Source of the DNA: an alpha proteobacterium IMCC14465
Lineage (GTDB): Bacteria; Pseudomonadota; Alphaproteobacteria; RS24
DNA length: 64,000 nucleotides
Assembly: GCA_000293845.2 (NCBI GenBank)
Contig: ALYF01000003.1
Span: 310,001 to 374,000 of the forward strand
Direction: 5' to 3'
Below, in pieces: positions 62,768 through 64,000 of this stretch (positions are counted from its first letter, which is position 1; every line of letters starts with the position of its first letter). Made by a program: the position numbers and the translations under genes. The notes under the pieces are model-generated. The model was not told the origin of the DNA and searched no databases. It saw only the letters and a list, made by a program, of their open reading frames with translations.

Positions 62768-64000
62768 CTAAAGGTGAATAACCTTGTCGTAAGCGTCCAG
62801 CACTGACTCATGCATCATTTCTGACAAGGTCGGGTGTGGGAAGACGGTTTGCATCAATTCTTCTTCTGTGGTTTCCAGCCCGATAGCGGTCGCAAATCCC
62901 TGAATAAGCTCGGTGACTTCCGCGCCAATCAGATGCGCGCCCAATAATTCGCCCGTCTCGTCACAGAAAACGACCTTCACAAGCCCCTCAGTTTCACCCA
63001 TGGCGAGTGCCTTGCCATTTCCTTGAAACGGGAAACGCCCGACGCGAATTTCATGACCTTCAGCGAGGGCTTTTTCTTCAGTCAGACCAATAGAGGCAAT
63101 TTGCGGCGTGCAATATGTGCAGGCCGGGATTTTGTTTTTATCCAATGCATGCGGTGAGAGGCCGGCAATCGCCTCTACACAGATGACGGCTTCATGCGAT
63201 GCCTTATGCGCGAGCCATGGCGGTGCGGTTACGTCGCCAATCGCATAGAGGCCTGAGATATTTGTCGCGCCATAGGCGTCTGTCTTGATCGCGCCTTTTT
63301 CCAACTCAACACCAAGCTCTTCGAGACCCATATCTTCGGTATTGGCGACCACGCCAATTGCTAAAATGACTTTATCAAAACTGAGCGTTTGAGGCGTGCC
63401 ATTCTGCATGATGGTGGCATCCACACCTTTCTTGGTTGGTGTCACAGCTTGTAATTCGGCGGCGGTCATAAAGTTAACCCCGCGCTTTTCAAAACTTTTC
63501 TGAGCAAGGGCGGCAATTTCTTCATCTTCTTGCAGCAGGATGCGGTCCATTACCTCAATGACGGTAACTTCTGAGCCAAGCCCGTTATAGAAGCTGGCGA
63601 ATTCCAGTCCGATGGCACCTGAGCCGACGACTAATAATTTTTCGGGCAGGGTTTCCGGCACCATGGCCTCGCGTGATGTCCAAATGGTTTTCCCGTCCGG
63701 CACAGCGCCGATGCTTTCAATCGTTCGCGCCCTTGCGCCAGTGGCAAGAATAATATGGTCGGCGCTATAGCTGTCATCACCTACTGTGACGAGAGGGGCG
63801 TTTGCGTCAGAAGCTTGCAGGCTGGCGGCGGCTTTAATGACGGTGATTTTATTTTTCTTCATCAAAAAATCAATGCCGCCAGAGAGTTTGCCTGCAATAT
63901 CACGGGAGCGTTTCACAATGGCGGAGAGGTCAAATTCTGGTTTGGCGGAAAGACCATAATGCTCGGCATTTTGCATATGGGCATACATTTCAGATGACCG
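62768..64000 (-). CDS. lpdA: Dihydrolipoamide dehydrogenase, C-terminal part (cut by window edge)
   Basis: The frame stays open to the last base of the window, so the N-terminal FAD part with the redox disulphide lies outside. Visible parts: RSSEMYAHMQ near the edge, the NAD-binding motif VVGSGAIGLEFASFYNGLG, GLYAIGDVTAPPWLAHKASHEA and the dimer interface with the active-site HPHPT-like FPHPTLSEMMHE. It is the flavoprotein E3 of 2-oxo-acid dehydrogenase complexes. About 410 residues are seen. Confidence 0.93.
   Translation of the reverse strand, partial: RSSEMYAHMQNAEHYGLSAKPEFDLSAIVKRSRDIAGKLSGGIDFLMKKNKITVIKAAASLQASDANAPLVTVGDDSYSADHIILATGARARTIESIGAVPDGKTIWTSREAMVPETLPEKLLVVGSGAIGLEFASFYNGLGSEVTVIEVMDRILLQEDEEIAALAQKSFEKRGVNFMTAAELQAVTPTKKGVDATIMQNGTPQTLSFDKVILAIGVVANTEDMGLEELGVELEKGAIKTDAYGATNISGLYAIGDVTAPPWLAHKASHEAVICVEAIAGLSPHALDKNKIPACTYCTPQIASIGLTEEKALAEGHEIRVGRFPFQGNGKALAMGETEGLVKVVFCDETGELLGAHLIGAEVTELIQGFATAIGLETTEEELMQTVFPHPTLSEMMHESVLDAYDKVIHL

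Overview
The window reads as chromosomal DNA of an alphaproteobacterium. The gene order maf–ppsR–[origin-like gap]–hemE–hemJ–rho and the block mnmE–mnmG–rsmG–parA–parB–holA–lptE–leuS are the arrangement known around the replication origin of alphaproteobacteria such as Caulobacter and Rickettsia. Two perfect parS palindromes flank or lie inside these genes, and the 546-base gap between ppsR and hemE carries DnaA-box-like sequences, inverted repeats and an AT-rich run. A free-living, probably marine aerobe is suggested by the accessory genes (TonB receptor, two DUF3604 proteins, AtuA-family catabolism, a Rieske oxygenase, Amt, bacterioferritin), but the genus cannot be named from the sequence alone.

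Layout. 1–955: maf (cut by the window edge) and ppsR. 956–1501: putative oriC. 1502–4443: haem synthesis (hemE, hemJ) and rho. 4464–7450: a dienelactone hydrolase and a YyaL-like thioredoxin-fold protein. 7604–18328: tRNA modification, chromosome partition, DNA polymerase III delta, LPS assembly lipoprotein and leucyl-tRNA synthetase. 18471–28683: housekeeping genes (thiamine-phosphate-synthase-like protein, yggS, L,D-transpeptidase, response regulator, exonuclease III, lolA, ftsK, aminotransferase) and an ammonium transporter with a sigma-54 promoter. 28939–36415: UbiH-family hydroxylase, Trm112/LON/YbbN cluster, phosphotransacetylase, AtuA pair and an MFS transporter.

36490–43209 is the most unusual part: a tRNA-Gly(GCC) gene followed by a tyrosine integrase, about 6.6 kb of AT-rich cargo, and a second 54-base copy of the tRNA 3' end. 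It is a small integrated island. Its cargo includes a secreted protein built almost wholly of 17-residue acidic DxDNDG repeats, a polymerase-like gene split by one in-frame TGA, a small membrane protein followed directly by a MORN-like secreted protein, a YHYH-like peptide, EthD and DUF1330 proteins, and an unknown membrane protein. Inside the island are an exact 21-base repeat near both ends, a decayed copy of the integrase 5' end, and a duplicated 80-base promoter-like segment in front of two leftward genes.

43210–64000 is mixed: YdjM-type hydrolase, SMR efflux pump, cspA, bfr and bfd with a Fur-box-like site, then a catabolic stretch (VOC, SDR, enoyl-CoA hydratase, MaoC dehydratase, quinone-oxidoreductase-like enzyme, two DUF3604 proteins, parvulin-type isomerase with HupE-like protein, TonB receptor, HSL-type hydrolase, GFA protein, Rieske oxygenase with an NTF2-like partner) and the C-terminal part of a dihydrolipoamide dehydrogenase cut by the window edge. 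No rRNA operon, CRISPR array or intact insertion sequence was seen.
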